From: Streptomyces sp. AM 4-1-1
Lineage (GTDB): Bacteria; Actinomycetota; Actinomycetes; Streptomycetales; Streptomycetaceae
Direction of reading: 5' to 3'
NCBI RefSeq assembly: GCF_029167625.1
Contig: NZ_CP119145.1
Span: forward strand, 6,448,001 to 6,512,000
Length of the DNA: 64,000 nucleotides
The notes beneath the pieces were generated by a model, which searched no databases, was not told the origin of the DNA, and saw only the letters and a program-made list of their open reading frames with translations. Both the position numbers and the translations under genes were made by a program. Shown here in pieces: positions 43,785-52,121 of this stretch (position 1 is its first letter; the number at the start of each line of letters is the position of its first letter).

Positions 43785-45077
43785 ATGACGACCCCCCCTT
43801 CCGCCGTGCCCACCGCCGCATCCCGGGGGGAGTGTCCGGTAGGTGGAGGCAGGGGCGCCGTGCCCCTCGGCGATCCCGAACTGCACTCCGACCCCACGGA
43901 GTTCTACCGCGACCTGCGCCGTGACCACGGCCCGGTGGTGCCCGTCGAGCTGCCCGGTGGTTTACCCGCCTGGCTCGTCATCGGCTACCGGGAGCTTCAC
44001 CAGGTCACCACCGAGGCGCAGTTGTTTCCACGGGACGTGTCCCTGTGGAACCAGTGGGAGCACGTGCCCGAGGACTGGCCGCTTCTGCCGATGGTCGGTC
44101 GCCCGATGCCCTCCATCTACTTCACCGCGGGGGCCGAGCACCGGCGCCACTCCGAGATGGTGGGTCCGGCCCTCGACCGGGTGGACCCATTCGAACTTCG
44201 CACCCACTGCGAGGAGTTGGCCGACCGGCTGATCGACGCCTTCTGCGACCGGGGCACCGCCGACCTGGTGAGCGACTTCGCCGTGCTGCTCCCCGTCCTG
44301 ACACTCGCCCGGATCGTCGGCTTCTCCGACGTCGACGGACCGCGTATCGCCCGGATGCTCAACGACCTGGCCGACGGCGGCCCCGGCGCCCAGCAGGCCC
44401 ATGTCCTCCTCGTCGAGCACCTCCAGCACCTGGTGACGGCCAAGCGGGCCGCCCCGGGGAACGACGTGGCGTCCTGGATGCTGGCCCACCCGGAACCCTT
44501 CACCGACGAGGAGTACGCGCTCGACCTGATGGCCGTCACGGCGGCCGGCCACCTGCCCACCGCCGACTGGATCGGCAACTCGATGCGGCTGATGCTCACC
44601 GACGACCAGTTCGCCGTCGCCCTCTCGGGCGGCCGGCACAGTGTCCCCGAGGCCATGAACGAGGTCCTGTGGGAGGACGCGCCCACCCAGATCCTCGCCG
44701 GGCGATGGGCCGCCCGCGACACCCGCCTCGGCAACCGCTCGATCCGCGCCGGGGACATGCTGCTGCTCGGACTCGGCGCGGCCAACGTCGACCCGCACAT
44801 CCGTCAGCACGTGCAGCCCGCCGGGGTGTCCGGTCAGGGCCTCAACAACGCCCACCTGGCGTTCAGTCACGGCGAGTACCGGTGCCCCTTCCCGGCTCAG
44901 GAGATCGCCGAGATCATCGCCCGTACCGGTATCGAGGTACTGCTCGACCGACTGCCCGACCTCGACCTCGCGGTCCCCGCCGAGACGCTGGTGCGTCGGC
45001 GGTCCGCCTTCTTGCGTGGAATGACTTCGCTGCCCGTCCGGTTCACCCCCGTACGCACGACAGGAGACCACCCATGA
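43785..45077 (+). CDS. Cytochrome P450, CYP157-like, without the ExxR motif
   Basis: A 430-residue P450. The heme loop is FSHGEYRCPF with ligand Cys367, and the I-helix region is TAAGHLPT (252-259). The K-helix, which nearly always contains E-x-x-R, reads E293-V-L-W296, so the arginine is replaced by tryptophan. Loss of ExxR is the published hallmark of the CYP157 family of streptomycetes. No oxidation substrate is known for this protein; redox partners are not encoded nearby. ATG 43785 follows AGGAG. Its stop overlaps the next P450 start by 4 bp (ATGA), matching the common CYP157-CYP154 pairing. Confidence 0.9.
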   Translation: MTTPPSAVPTAASRGECPVGGGRGAVPLGDPELHSDPTEFYRDLRRDHGPVVPVELPGGLPAWLVIGYRELHQVTTEAQLFPRDVSLWNQWEHVPEDWPLLPMVGRPMPSIYFTAGAEHRRHSEMVGPALDRVDPFELRTHCEELADRLIDAFCDRGTADLVSDFAVLLPVLTLARIVGFSDVDGPRIARMLNDLADGGPGAQQAHVLLVEHLQHLVTAKRAAPGNDVASWMLAHPEPFTDEEYALDLMAVTAAGHLPTADWIGNSMRLMLTDDQFAVALSGGRHSVPEAMNEVLWEDAPTQILAGRWAARDTRLGNRSIRAGDMLLLGLGAANVDPHIRQHVQPAGVSGQGLNNAHLAFSHGEYRCPFPAQEIAEIIARTGIEVLLDRLPDLDLAVPAETLVRRRSAFLRGMTSLPVRFTPVRTTGDHP

Positions 45078-46351
45078 ACTGCCCTCATGCCGCCGCCAGG
45101 GAAGCCGCTTCCGGCGTAGCGCTCGCCGAGCCCGCGAGCGGCCCCCTGGTCATCGATCCTCTGGTGCGGGATCTGGACGGTGAGACGGCGGCACTGTGCG
45201 GTGCCGGGGTGCTGACCAGGATCGAACTGCTGGGTGTCCAGGCATGGACGGTCACCCGGCACGCCGAGGCGCGTCAACTCCTGGTCGATCCACGCCTGGT
45301 GAAGGACATCAACGCCTGGGGTCTCTGGCAGAGCGGAGCCGTCACCGACTCCTGGCCACTGATCGGCATGATCGACACGGGCCGCTCCATGTTCACCGTG
45401 GACGGCGCGGAGCACCGGCGGCTACGGAACAAGGTCGCCCAGGCGATCACACCGCGTCGGCTGGAGGCGATACGCCCGGAGATCGAGAGACTTACCGGGG
45501 AACTGCTGGACGACCTCGCCGAACAGGGCGCGGACGGCCAACCGGTGGACCTTAAAGCGGTGTTCGCCCAGCCGCTCCCGATGCGCATCGTCGGCGGGCT
45601 GATGGGTGTGGACCAGGCTGAGCACCCCAGGCTGATGACGATGTACGAAGCGTTCTTCTCCATGCTCACCCCGCAGGACGAGCGCCTGGCCGTCTTTGAT
45701 GAACTACACGAATTCTACGTCGAGTTGGTGCGGGAAAAGACCGCAAGCCCCACCGACGACCTCACCAGCGCGCTGATCCTCGCGGAGGAGGGCGGCGAAC
45801 CCCTCACCGAGGAGGAGGTCGTCGGCAATCTGAAGGCCATGGTCGCGGCCGGACACGAGACCACGATCGGGCTGATCCTCAACGCCGTACGCGCCCTGCT
45901 CGGCCGTCCCGACCAGCTGCGGAAGGTCCTCGACGGCGAGATTCCGTGGGAGGCGGTGATCGAGGAGACGCTGCGCTGGGACACCCCGACGACACATCTG
46001 CTGATGCGGTTCGCCACGGAGGACATCCAGGTGGGCGACCAGGTGATCGCCAAGGGCGAGGGACTGGTGGTCTCCTACCGGGCGATCGGCCGGGACGCGG
46101 GGCAGCACGGCCCGGACGCGGACGACTTCGACGTCACCCGTCCCCTGCCCATCCGGCACATGACCTTCGGCCACGGTCCGCACATCTGCCCCGGCGCCGC
46201 GCTCTCCCGGCTGGAGGCGTCGATCGCCCTGCCGGCGCTCTTCTCGCGCTTCCCGGGGCTGCGCCTCGCCGTTCCGCCCGAGGAGGTCAGGAACCTGCCG
46301 GTTCTCACACAGAACGACATGGACGCTCTCCCGATCCTGTTGACCCCTTGA
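45074..46351 (+). CDS. Cytochrome P450, CYP154-like
   Basis: A 425-residue P450 with all standard motifs: oxygen-binding AGHETT (259-264), E298-T-L-R301 in the K-helix, and the heme loop FGHGPHICPG with Cys372. CYP154 enzymes of streptomycetes hydroxylate macrolides, steroids or flavonoids in vitro. Translation is coupled to the CYP157-like gene by an ATGA overlap, and AGGAG lies upstream of ATG 45074. The two P450s may work in sequence, or one may support the other. There is no conservon directly upstream of this pair, unlike the P450 at 58018. The stop codon lies within an 8-bp tandem repeat. Confidence 0.92.
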   Translation: MNCPHAAAREAASGVALAEPASGPLVIDPLVRDLDGETAALCGAGVLTRIELLGVQAWTVTRHAEARQLLVDPRLVKDINAWGLWQSGAVTDSWPLIGMIDTGRSMFTVDGAEHRRLRNKVAQAITPRRLEAIRPEIERLTGELLDDLAEQGADGQPVDLKAVFAQPLPMRIVGGLMGVDQAEHPRLMTMYEAFFSMLTPQDERLAVFDELHEFYVELVREKTASPTDDLTSALILAEEGGEPLTEEEVVGNLKAMVAAGHETTIGLILNAVRALLGRPDQLRKVLDGEIPWEAVIEETLRWDTPTTHLLMRFATEDIQVGDQVIAKGEGLVVSYRAIGRDAGQHGPDADDFDVTRPLPIRHMTFGHGPHICPGAALSRLEASIALPALFSRFPGLRLAVPPEEVRNLPVLTQNDMDALPILLTP

Positions 46352-46395
46352 CCCCTTGACCCCTTGACCCCTTGATCCCTTGATCCCTTGACCCG
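46340..46395. repeat. Seven 8-bp tandem repeats starting at the end of a P450 gene
   Basis: Units of ttgacccc run from 46340 to 46395. Four are perfect, then ttgatccc twice and ttgacccg. The first units encode the last two residues and supply the TGA stop at 46349-46351. Related, more decayed units continue to about 46470. Confidence 0.85.
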
Positions 46396-46560
46396 CTCAC
46401 CCCTTGGCCCGTCGGCCCGCTGATCCGTCGATCCTGTCGGTCTGTCGGTCGGTCGGTTCGGGTGGGGGCGGTGGCGCTTCGGCCCGGTGACCCGGTGACC
46501 CGTCAAGCCGGGTGTTCCGGCCTGTCGGCGTACTGGTCGTTGCCGCCGCTTCACGCGAAC

Positions 46561-46607
46561 GGCCCGGGGTGGTGCGGCGGGCGTGACCACCGCACCACCC
46601 CTGGGCC
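46561..46607. terminator. Bidirectional hairpin between P450 operon and leftward pair
   Basis: 46561-46577 pairs with 46590-46607, a 17-bp stem with one bulged base and a 12-nt loop. It lies 10 bp from the stop of the leftward gene and about 210 bp past the P450 stop. Confidence 0.7.
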
Positions 46608-46617
46608 GGACCCACGG

Positions 46618-47451
46618 TCAGACGCCCGGCGGCACCCGGGACGGGCGGCCACGGCCACGGGTCAGCGAGTAGCCGAAGACGGCCGCGAGGGCGCCGAGCA
46701 CACCCCCGCCCACGGTCCACAGCCAGCGGTCGGTCCACCAGCCCGAGGACCAGCCGTCGTCCGGTTCGCTGCCCAACGAGATCCGGGTCGTCGACTGCTT
46801 GCCGGAGCCGGTCCCGTCGGTGGCCCGCTCGACGGAGGACGCGCCGGGTACCAGCGGCTCGGCGAGCGTGCCGTCCACGTCGTGGGCGCCGCCCTTGTCG
46901 ACGGAGTCCACCTGGATCTCGGCGTGCGCCGGGAGTCCCAGGTCCGCGTCCGGCAGATCGACGACCGTCAGCCGTACGTAATAGCTGCCCGGCAGCGGGT
47001 CGTCCGCCCACGGCTCGGACCAGGCGCGAACGGTGCGCAGCACGCAGGACAGCTCGACCGACGCCGCGTCGCTCGCCGCCGCCCTGGTCTGGTTGCCGTA
47101 CATGCATGCCTGGCGGCGCCGCAGCCCGTCGTACACATCGATCTGCCAGGTCGACGCGCCGTGCCGGGCCGCGGTCTCCGGGAGGGTGATCTTCGCCTTC
47201 ACGGTGGCGCGTTGGCCCGCGTCGGCCGGGAACACCCAGTACAGGTAGTCACCCGTCGACGCCGTGGCGGTCGCCCGCTGATGCTGCTGGATCGCGGTGG
47301 CGGTACGGAAGGTGGTGCCCGCCTCCGTGGGCCCGTCACCGCTGCCCGTGCTCGGGCTCGGTGACGGGGTGTCGGCCACGGCGGTACCCGTCGCGGTCAG
47401 CAGTGCGAGACCGGTCAGTACCGCGCTCGCGAACAGACGTGTCGTACGCAT
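46618..47451 (-). CDS. Secreted, C-terminally membrane-anchored protein coupled to a VWA protein
   Basis: A 277-residue protein with a signal peptide (MRTTRLFASAVLTGLALL, cleavage near AVADT at about residue 27), an extracellular strand-rich domain (residues 40-200; TASTGDYLYWVFPADAGQRA; PGSYYVRLTVVDLPDADLG) and a C-terminal anchor (WLWTVGGGVLGALAAVFGYSL) followed by Arg-rich residues. The domain resembles no family I can name with certainty; its organisation mirrors the C-terminal half of its partner. The ATG at 47451 overlaps the TGA of the upstream gene by one base (TGATG), so both are made together and probably interact at the cell surface. Confidence 0.8.
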   Translation of the reverse strand: MRTTRLFASAVLTGLALLTATGTAVADTPSPSPSTGSGDGPTEAGTTFRTATAIQQHQRATATASTGDYLYWVFPADAGQRATVKAKITLPETAARHGASTWQIDVYDGLRRRQACMYGNQTRAAASDAASVELSCVLRTVRAWSEPWADDPLPGSYYVRLTVVDLPDADLGLPAHAEIQVDSVDKGGAHDVDGTLAEPLVPGASSVERATDGTGSGKQSTTRISLGSEPDDGWSSGWWTDRWLWTVGGGVLGALAAVFGYSLTRGRGRPSRVPPGV

Positions 47452-48728
47452 CAGTTGGTCCTCCAGACGGCGAAGCGCCAGCGCGAGATCCAGCCGGTCA
47501 GGAGGCCCGCGACCAGTCCGGTGAGCACCAGCACACCGAGCAGCCACCAACCGCGGCCCAGGCCGAACGCGGCGACGTCGGCGGCGTTGTCCGGGCCGTC
47601 GACCAGGTCGACGGTCAGCTCGACCGGCAGCCCGGGGGCGGTCTTCACCGTGGTGGGCGCGGAGAACGAGTTGCTGACCTGGAGGCACACCTGCTCGGTC
47701 CGCGACGCGTCGTCGCCGTCCTTGTCGTCCAGCTCCGGCTTGGGGTAGCGCAGCCCGGACGAGATCGCGTCCGTGCGGCCGGTGCCGGACTCCGAGCCCC
47801 GTACGATCTCCCGGCCGTGACGGGTGACCGCTCTCAGCAGCACGCCGTAGTCGTTGGCGACCGCGCGGTCCGCCGACACGGTGACCGAGGCCCGCAGCTC
47901 CTGGCCGGGCCGCACATCGACGCGGTACCAGCGGTGTTCGCCGATCTTCTCCCGATCGGTGTACAGGCCGGCCTTGAGCTGCGGGGCCTTGGAGCAGCGG
48001 TCCGCGCCCTCGGTCGCCACGGGAGTGACCACGGGCTCGGCGGCCCGGTCCACCAACTGCTTGACGCGACCTGAGAGTTCATCGGTGTGCTGCACCGCGG
48101 TGTAGGTGCCGCCGGTGGCCTCGGCGATGCACGTCAGCTGCTCGCGGATCTTCGCGTTGGGCACCAGCCCCAGTGTGTCGATGACCAGATGGATGCCACG
48201 GGCCGCGATGTCGCGTGCCACCTCGCACGGGTCGAGGGGTCCGCAGGTGTCCTCGCCGTCGCTGATCAGCACGATCCGACGGGTGACGTCACCGCCCTTG
48301 AGGTCGTCGGCGGCTCCCAGCAGGGCGGGACCGATGGGGGTCCAGCCGGTAGGGGCCAGCGTCGCGACCGCGGTCTTCGCCTCGGCGCGGTCGAGCGGAC
48401 CGACCGGGTACAGCTGCCTGGTGTCCTTGCAGCCGACCTTCCGGTCGTCCCCCGGGTAGTCGGCGCCGAGAGTGCGGATGCCGAGCTGCACCCCTTCCGG
48501 TACGGAGTCCAGGACCTCGTTGAACGCCTGCTTCGCCGCGGTCATCCGGGACTGGCCGTCGATGTCACGGGTCCGCATGGAACCGCTGACGTCGAGCACC
48601 AGCTCGACCTTCGGGCTTGCCTTGGCGGGGGGTTCGTCGGCGGCGGCCGGCAGGGCCGTGCCGAGTCCGGCGGTCAGGGTGGCGAGCAGAATGCCCACCC
48701 CGACCGTCAGCCTTCTTCTTATGATCAT
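47451..48728 (-). CDS. Secreted von Willebrand factor A domain protein with C-terminal anchor
   Basis: A 425-residue surface protein: signal peptide (VGVGILLATLTAGLGTALPAA), VWA domain at about 40-225 with the complete metal-ion-dependent adhesion motif DVSGSM and the later GWTPIGPAL and ISDGEDTC elements, a strand-rich region to 380, and a membrane anchor (WWLLGVLVLTGLVAGLLTGW). VWA domains bind proteins through the divalent metal. ATG 48728 has no Shine-Dalgarno sequence, while TAAGAT ends 6 nt upstream, so the mRNA should be leaderless. The downstream gene is coupled (TGATG). Function in envelope assembly or sensing is conjecture. Confidence 0.87.
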   Translation of the reverse strand: MIIRRRLTVGVGILLATLTAGLGTALPAAADEPPAKASPKVELVLDVSGSMRTRDIDGQSRMTAAKQAFNEVLDSVPEGVQLGIRTLGADYPGDDRKVGCKDTRQLYPVGPLDRAEAKTAVATLAPTGWTPIGPALLGAADDLKGGDVTRRIVLISDGEDTCGPLDPCEVARDIAARGIHLVIDTLGLVPNAKIREQLTCIAEATGGTYTAVQHTDELSGRVKQLVDRAAEPVVTPVATEGADRCSKAPQLKAGLYTDREKIGEHRWYRVDVRPGQELRASVTVSADRAVANDYGVLLRAVTRHGREIVRGSESGTGRTDAISSGLRYPKPELDDKDGDDASRTEQVCLQVSNSFSAPTTVKTAPGLPVELTVDLVDGPDNAADVAAFGLGRGWWLLGVLVLTGLVAGLLTGWISRWRFAVWRTN

Positions 48729-48734
48729 CGACGG

Positions 48735-48740
48735 ATCTTA
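48735..48740 (-). promoter_or_regulatory. -10 element for leaderless VWA-gene transcript
   Basis: TAAGAT on the minus strand fits TAnnnT and ends exactly 6 nt before the ATG at 48728, placing the transcription start at the start codon. No ribosome-binding site is seen. Confidence 0.5.
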
Positions 48741-48848
48741 TTGAACATCACTTCGCATCCCAAAACCGACTGAGGGAAGCCCGGTTCACCGGTCCGGCAT
48801 CCCCGGGCCGTGCCGCGGCGACGGCCCTTCTCCTCGTACCGGCGTGGC

Positions 48849-50108
48849 TCAGGCGTCCGCCCGCGCCGGGCGACGGCCCGTCACGGGCGGTGCGTACGCC
48901 ACCGGATCGGCCAGCACGTCCCGTACCACCAGGGCCGCCGCGCCCCGTGCCGCGTCGCCCGCCACGGACGAGGAGCGCAACCGCCCGCTGTCCCGGGACC
49001 AGAGCCCGGACACCGCGCCCGCGGTCAGCTGCTCGTCGACAGCGGGGGCGAGCCACGGCATCAGCCCCCGGTAGGCCCCGCCGAGCACCACCGCGTCCGG
49101 GTCGAGCAGATTCACGGCCCCGGACAGCACCCGGCCCAGCATCCGTCCGGCCTCCGTGACCGCCGCAACCGCCCGCGCCTCGCCCGCCCCGGCCCTGCGC
49201 TCCAGCTCGGCCATTGCGGCGCCGCCCGCCGCGTCGATCCCGGCCGCCCGCAACAGCGCCGCCTGACCCGCGTACTGCTCCAGACAGCCCCGCGACCCGC
49301 ACCGGCACCGGGGGCCGCGCGCGTCCGCCACCACATGCCCGATCTCCCCGGCGAAACCGTGTGCGCCACGCACCAGTTCGCCGTCGACGACCAGGGCGCC
49401 GCCGACACCTGTCTCACCCGTGAGATACAGAAAGCTGCGGACCGTGCCGAGGCCGCCGAACCACAGCTCGGCCAGTGCCGCGAGATTGGCCTCGTTCTCC
49501 GAACTCACCGGCAGTGGTGCCTGGTCGGCGGACAGGGCGGCCAGCGCATCCGCGAACAGGCCCTCGGCGGGCACCTGGTTCCAGCCGAGATTGGGCGCCT
49601 GACGCACCGCCCCGCCGGAGACCAGACCTGGCAGCGCCAGCGCGGCGCCGACCGGCCGCAGTCCTTCCGCGTGGGCACGCACCAGGGCGCGGGCCGCGAT
49701 ACCGGCCGCGCGGGCCAGCACATCGGCGGGCGGAACGCCACGGTTGTCGAGCCGTTCGGTCAGCCGCACCCGGTCGGTGCCCGCCAGATCCACCGCGCAC
49801 ACCGACACGTAGTCGACGTTGATCTCGACGCCGAGCCCGGCGGGTCCGGTACGCGCCACCTTGAGCGCCGTCCCCGGACGGCCCGCCTGCCCGCTGAAGG
49901 TCTTGCCGGACTCGGTGAGGAATCCGCTGTCGAGCAACTGCTCGACCAGGGAGGACACCGCCGCTCGGGTCAGACCCACCCGCGCGGCCACCCCGGCCCT
50001 GGTGGCCTCGTCCTCGTCGCGGACCGTCCGCAGCACCAGGCTGAGGTTGCTGCGCCGCACGGTGGCCTTGTCGGCCTTCGGCCCCAGCGGCGCGAGGTTG
50101 CTCTTCAT
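48849..50108 (-). CDS. ROK-family transcriptional regulator
   Basis: A 419-residue repressor of the ROK (repressor, ORF, kinase) family, which usually senses sugars. Residues 15-80 are a winged helix (RRSNLSLVLRTVRDEDEATR; GVAARVGLTRAAVSSLVEQL). The kinase-like part has GVEINVDYVSVCAVDL, the sugar-binding region TGETGVGGALVVDGEL, the H-x-C-x-C-G zinc motif (HVVADARGPRCRCGSRGCLE) and LDPDAVVLGGAY. The ATP loop is D-x-A-G-T (VDLAGTDRV). ATG 50108 has AAGG about 12 nt upstream. No sugar transporter lies beside it, so the target operon is elsewhere. Confidence 0.9.
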   Translation of the reverse strand: MKSNLAPLGPKADKATVRRSNLSLVLRTVRDEDEATRAGVAARVGLTRAAVSSLVEQLLDSGFLTESGKTFSGQAGRPGTALKVARTGPAGLGVEINVDYVSVCAVDLAGTDRVRLTERLDNRGVPPADVLARAAGIAARALVRAHAEGLRPVGAALALPGLVSGGAVRQAPNLGWNQVPAEGLFADALAALSADQAPLPVSSENEANLAALAELWFGGLGTVRSFLYLTGETGVGGALVVDGELVRGAHGFAGEIGHVVADARGPRCRCGSRGCLEQYAGQAALLRAAGIDAAGGAAMAELERRAGAGEARAVAAVTEAGRMLGRVLSGAVNLLDPDAVVLGGAYRGLMPWLAPAVDEQLTAGAVSGLWSRDSGRLRSSSVAGDAARGAAALVVRDVLADPVAYAPPVTGRRPARADA

Positions 50109-50239
50109 GTCGTCGCCGACCTTATGCGATGCCGTACGTCAGTACGATCGATCTCGCGGGAGGCTCATCAGGTGCGGCGTGGACCGGTTCCTGTGCGCGA
50201 GGGGGTTCCGTTGTCATGGGGGCGGGATAGTGTGCCCCG

Positions 50240-51031
50240 GTGACAACGCACTCGAACGTATCTGCGGGCTGGTATCCCGATCCTCACGGCGCGCCTCAGC
50301 TGTTGCGCTACTGGGACGGCTCCCGCTGGACCGAGCACACCAATCCCGCCGAAGGCGGGCAGGCGCAGGCCCCCGCGGCGCCGGCGCAGGCCCCGGTGCC
50401 GCCCCAGCAGCACCAGCAGGGCGGCTCCGCCGGCTCGCTCTTCGCCCAGCAGGTCCTGGTGGTGAACCAGAAGGCCAAGCTGATCGAGCTGACGAACGAG
50501 TACAGCGTCTTCGACCAGCACGGGAACACCATCGGTTCGGTCGTCGAGGTCGGCCAGAGCGCCCTGCGCAAGGTGATCCGCTTCGTCTCCAGCATCGACC
50601 AGTACCTGACGCACCGGCTGGAGATCCGTGACGCGTACGGTCAGCCGCAGCTCCTGCTGACCCGGCCCGCCAAGTTCATCAAGTCCCGTGTCCTCGTGCA
50701 GCGGCCGGACGGGCAGCCGGTCGGCGAGATCATCCAGCAGAACGCCATCGGGAAGATCAACTTCGCGATCATGGCCGACGGCCGGCAGATCGGCGCCATC
50801 AAGGCGGAGAACTGGCGCGCCTGGAACTTCGCGATCGTCGACCACGACGACGTCGAGATCGCCCGGATCACCAAGACCTGGGAAGGTCTGGCCAAGACGC
50901 TCTTCACCACCGCCGACAACTACGTGCTCCAGATCCACCATCAGCTCCCCGAGCCGCTGCTGAGCCTCGTCGTGGCGACGGCCCTGACGGTGGACACGGC
51001 CCTGAAGCAGGACTCCCGGGGCCTCGGCTGA
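50240..51031 (+). CDS. DUF2510 plus phospholipid-scramblase-like (LURP-one-related) protein
   Basis: A 263-residue protein. Residues 7-30 are a DUF2510 motif (SAGWYPDPHGAPQLLRYWDG, then RWTEHT), followed by a Gln/Pro/Ala linker and a scramblase-like beta-barrel from about 70 (LVVNQKAKLIELTNEYSVFD; GKINFAIMADGRQIGAIKAE; AWNFAIVDHDDVEIARITK). The barrel of this family surrounds a hydrophobic C-terminal helix (LLSLVVATALTVDTAL). Role unknown; lipid or membrane binding is likely. GTG 50240 lacks a Shine-Dalgarno sequence and has TAGTGT exactly 6 nt upstream, so it is probably leaderless. Confidence 0.85.
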   Translation: MTTHSNVSAGWYPDPHGAPQLLRYWDGSRWTEHTNPAEGGQAQAPAAPAQAPVPPQQHQQGGSAGSLFAQQVLVVNQKAKLIELTNEYSVFDQHGNTIGSVVEVGQSALRKVIRFVSSIDQYLTHRLEIRDAYGQPQLLLTRPAKFIKSRVLVQRPDGQPVGEIIQQNAIGKINFAIMADGRQIGAIKAENWRAWNFAIVDHDDVEIARITKTWEGLAKTLFTTADNYVLQIHHQLPEPLLSLVVATALTVDTALKQDSRGLG

Positions 51032-51146
51032 CCGCGAAGCCGTGTGAAGCCCGAAGCCTGAGGCGCGGGGCGGGCCGGTGCGGGTGGCCGGGCCGGACGG
51101 TCGTACCGGTGCGTCCGGATCGGCCGTCCGCCCGGAGCCGCCCCGT

Positions 51147-51212
51147 CGGCTGATCCGGAGCCGCCTCCGGTCGGCCGGTCCGGAGTCGTCCGTGCCCCTT
51201 CCGGATCAGCCG
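51147..51212. terminator. Long inverted repeat between convergent genes
   Basis: cggctgatccgga (51147-51159) and its exact complement (51200-51212) flank 40 bp that contain a smaller hairpin (ctccgg/ccggag). The right arm covers the stop codon of the VOC gene. It probably terminates transcripts from both sides. Confidence 0.5.
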
Positions 51213-51970
51213 TCCGGTTCCGTCCCGTAGATGCCGAACACCGCCCCGTGCGGGTCCCGGATCACCGCGATGCGCGGGCCGCTCGGCACGTCCAGTGGCT
51301 GGAGCAGCACATCACCGCCGCCGCTCTGCGCGGTCGCCGCGGTGGAGTCGACGTTCGGCACGACGAAGTACGGGAGCCAGTGCGCGGGCTCCTCGGGCGG
51401 CATGTCGGCGGCCATCTCCCGCAGGCCGCCGAAGTGGGAGCCGTCCTTGGACCACTGGACGTATCCCTGCGAGGTGTGGTCCGTCCAGCCGAAGACCGTG
51501 GGGTAGAAGGTGCGCGCCCGGTCCGCCTGGTGGGTGACGAGCTCGACCCAGCCCATGGTGCCGGGCGCGTTCAGGAGTTCGGCGCCATGGAAGGCGTGTG
51601 CCTGCCAGAGCGAGAACACCGCCCCCGACGGGTCGGCGACCACGGCGAACCTGCCCTGGTCGAAGACGTCCATCGGTCCGACCAGGAGCCCGCCGCCCGC
51701 CGCCCTCACGGTCTCGACCGTGGCGTCCGTGTCCTCGACGGCGAAGGAGACCGTCCAGGCGGGCAGCTGCTCCGGCCGGTAGATCGGGCTGAGCGCGGCC
51801 ACGGCCGCGTTCCCGACGCGGGCCATGGTGTATCCACCCGCCTCCTCGCGTGGGTCGGTCTCGGACCGCCAGCCGAAGAGGGCCGCGTAGAACGTCTTGG
51901 CCGCCGGGATGTCGACCGTGCTCAGCTCGACCCAGCAGGGACCGCCTGGCACCGGCTTGGAGAATCGCAT
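51206..51970 (-). CDS. VOC (glyoxalase-fold) family protein, two domains
   Basis: A 254-residue protein with two fused vicinal-oxygen-chelate domains: CWVELSTVDIPAAKTFYAAL with FAVVADPSGAVFSLWQ (residues 12-125) and GWVELVTHQADRARTFYPTV with IAVIRDPHGAVFGIYG (139-250). Each half has one or more candidate metal ligands, including the final Glu/Trp positions. Two-domain members of this type are common in streptomycetes, and some are called hydroxylases or stress proteins without proof. ATG 51970 has GGAGG 9 nt upstream. It is divergent from the FUSC-MarR operon. Confidence 0.87.
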   Translation of the reverse strand: MRFSKPVPGGPCWVELSTVDIPAAKTFYAALFGWRSETDPREEAGGYTMARVGNAAVAALSPIYRPEQLPAWTVSFAVEDTDATVETVRAAGGGLLVGPMDVFDQGRFAVVADPSGAVFSLWQAHAFHGAELLNAPGTMGWVELVTHQADRARTFYPTVFGWTDHTSQGYVQWSKDGSHFGGLREMAADMPPEEPAHWLPYFVVPNVDSTAATAQSGGGDVLLQPLDVPSGPRIAVIRDPHGAVFGIYGTEPDG

Positions 51971-52092
51971 CCTGTTGCCTCCGTGAACGTGGGCGGGGAG
52001 CGTGCGTGCCCCTGTCGTCCGTCCACGCTATGGCCGTGCGGGGTCAGCGGCCATCGCTGCGGTGGGGCACGGCCGTCCGGCGAAGGTCTTTT

Positions 52093-52115
52093 ACAGGTGT
52101 AATACCTGTTACGTT
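52093..52115 (+). promoter_or_regulatory. Candidate MarR operator and leaderless promoter of the FUSC-MarR operon
   Basis: acaggt (52093-52098) and acctgt (52104-52109) form a perfect dyad around gtaat, with near-symmetric flanks. It directly abuts TACGTT (52110-52115), a TAnnnT box that ends 6 nt before the GTG start at 52122. A MarR-type dimer bound here would block RNA polymerase. Confidence 0.6.
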
Positions 52116-52121
52116 ATATGG

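Noticed and set aside
41175..46351. Specialised-metabolite cluster around KAS III and the P450 pair
   Set aside because: No carrier protein, synthase modules or tailoring genes link them; a tRNA and terminator separate them.
46340..46470. CRISPR-like repeat array
   Set aside because: Units are 8 bp, contiguous and without spacers; no cas genes are nearby.
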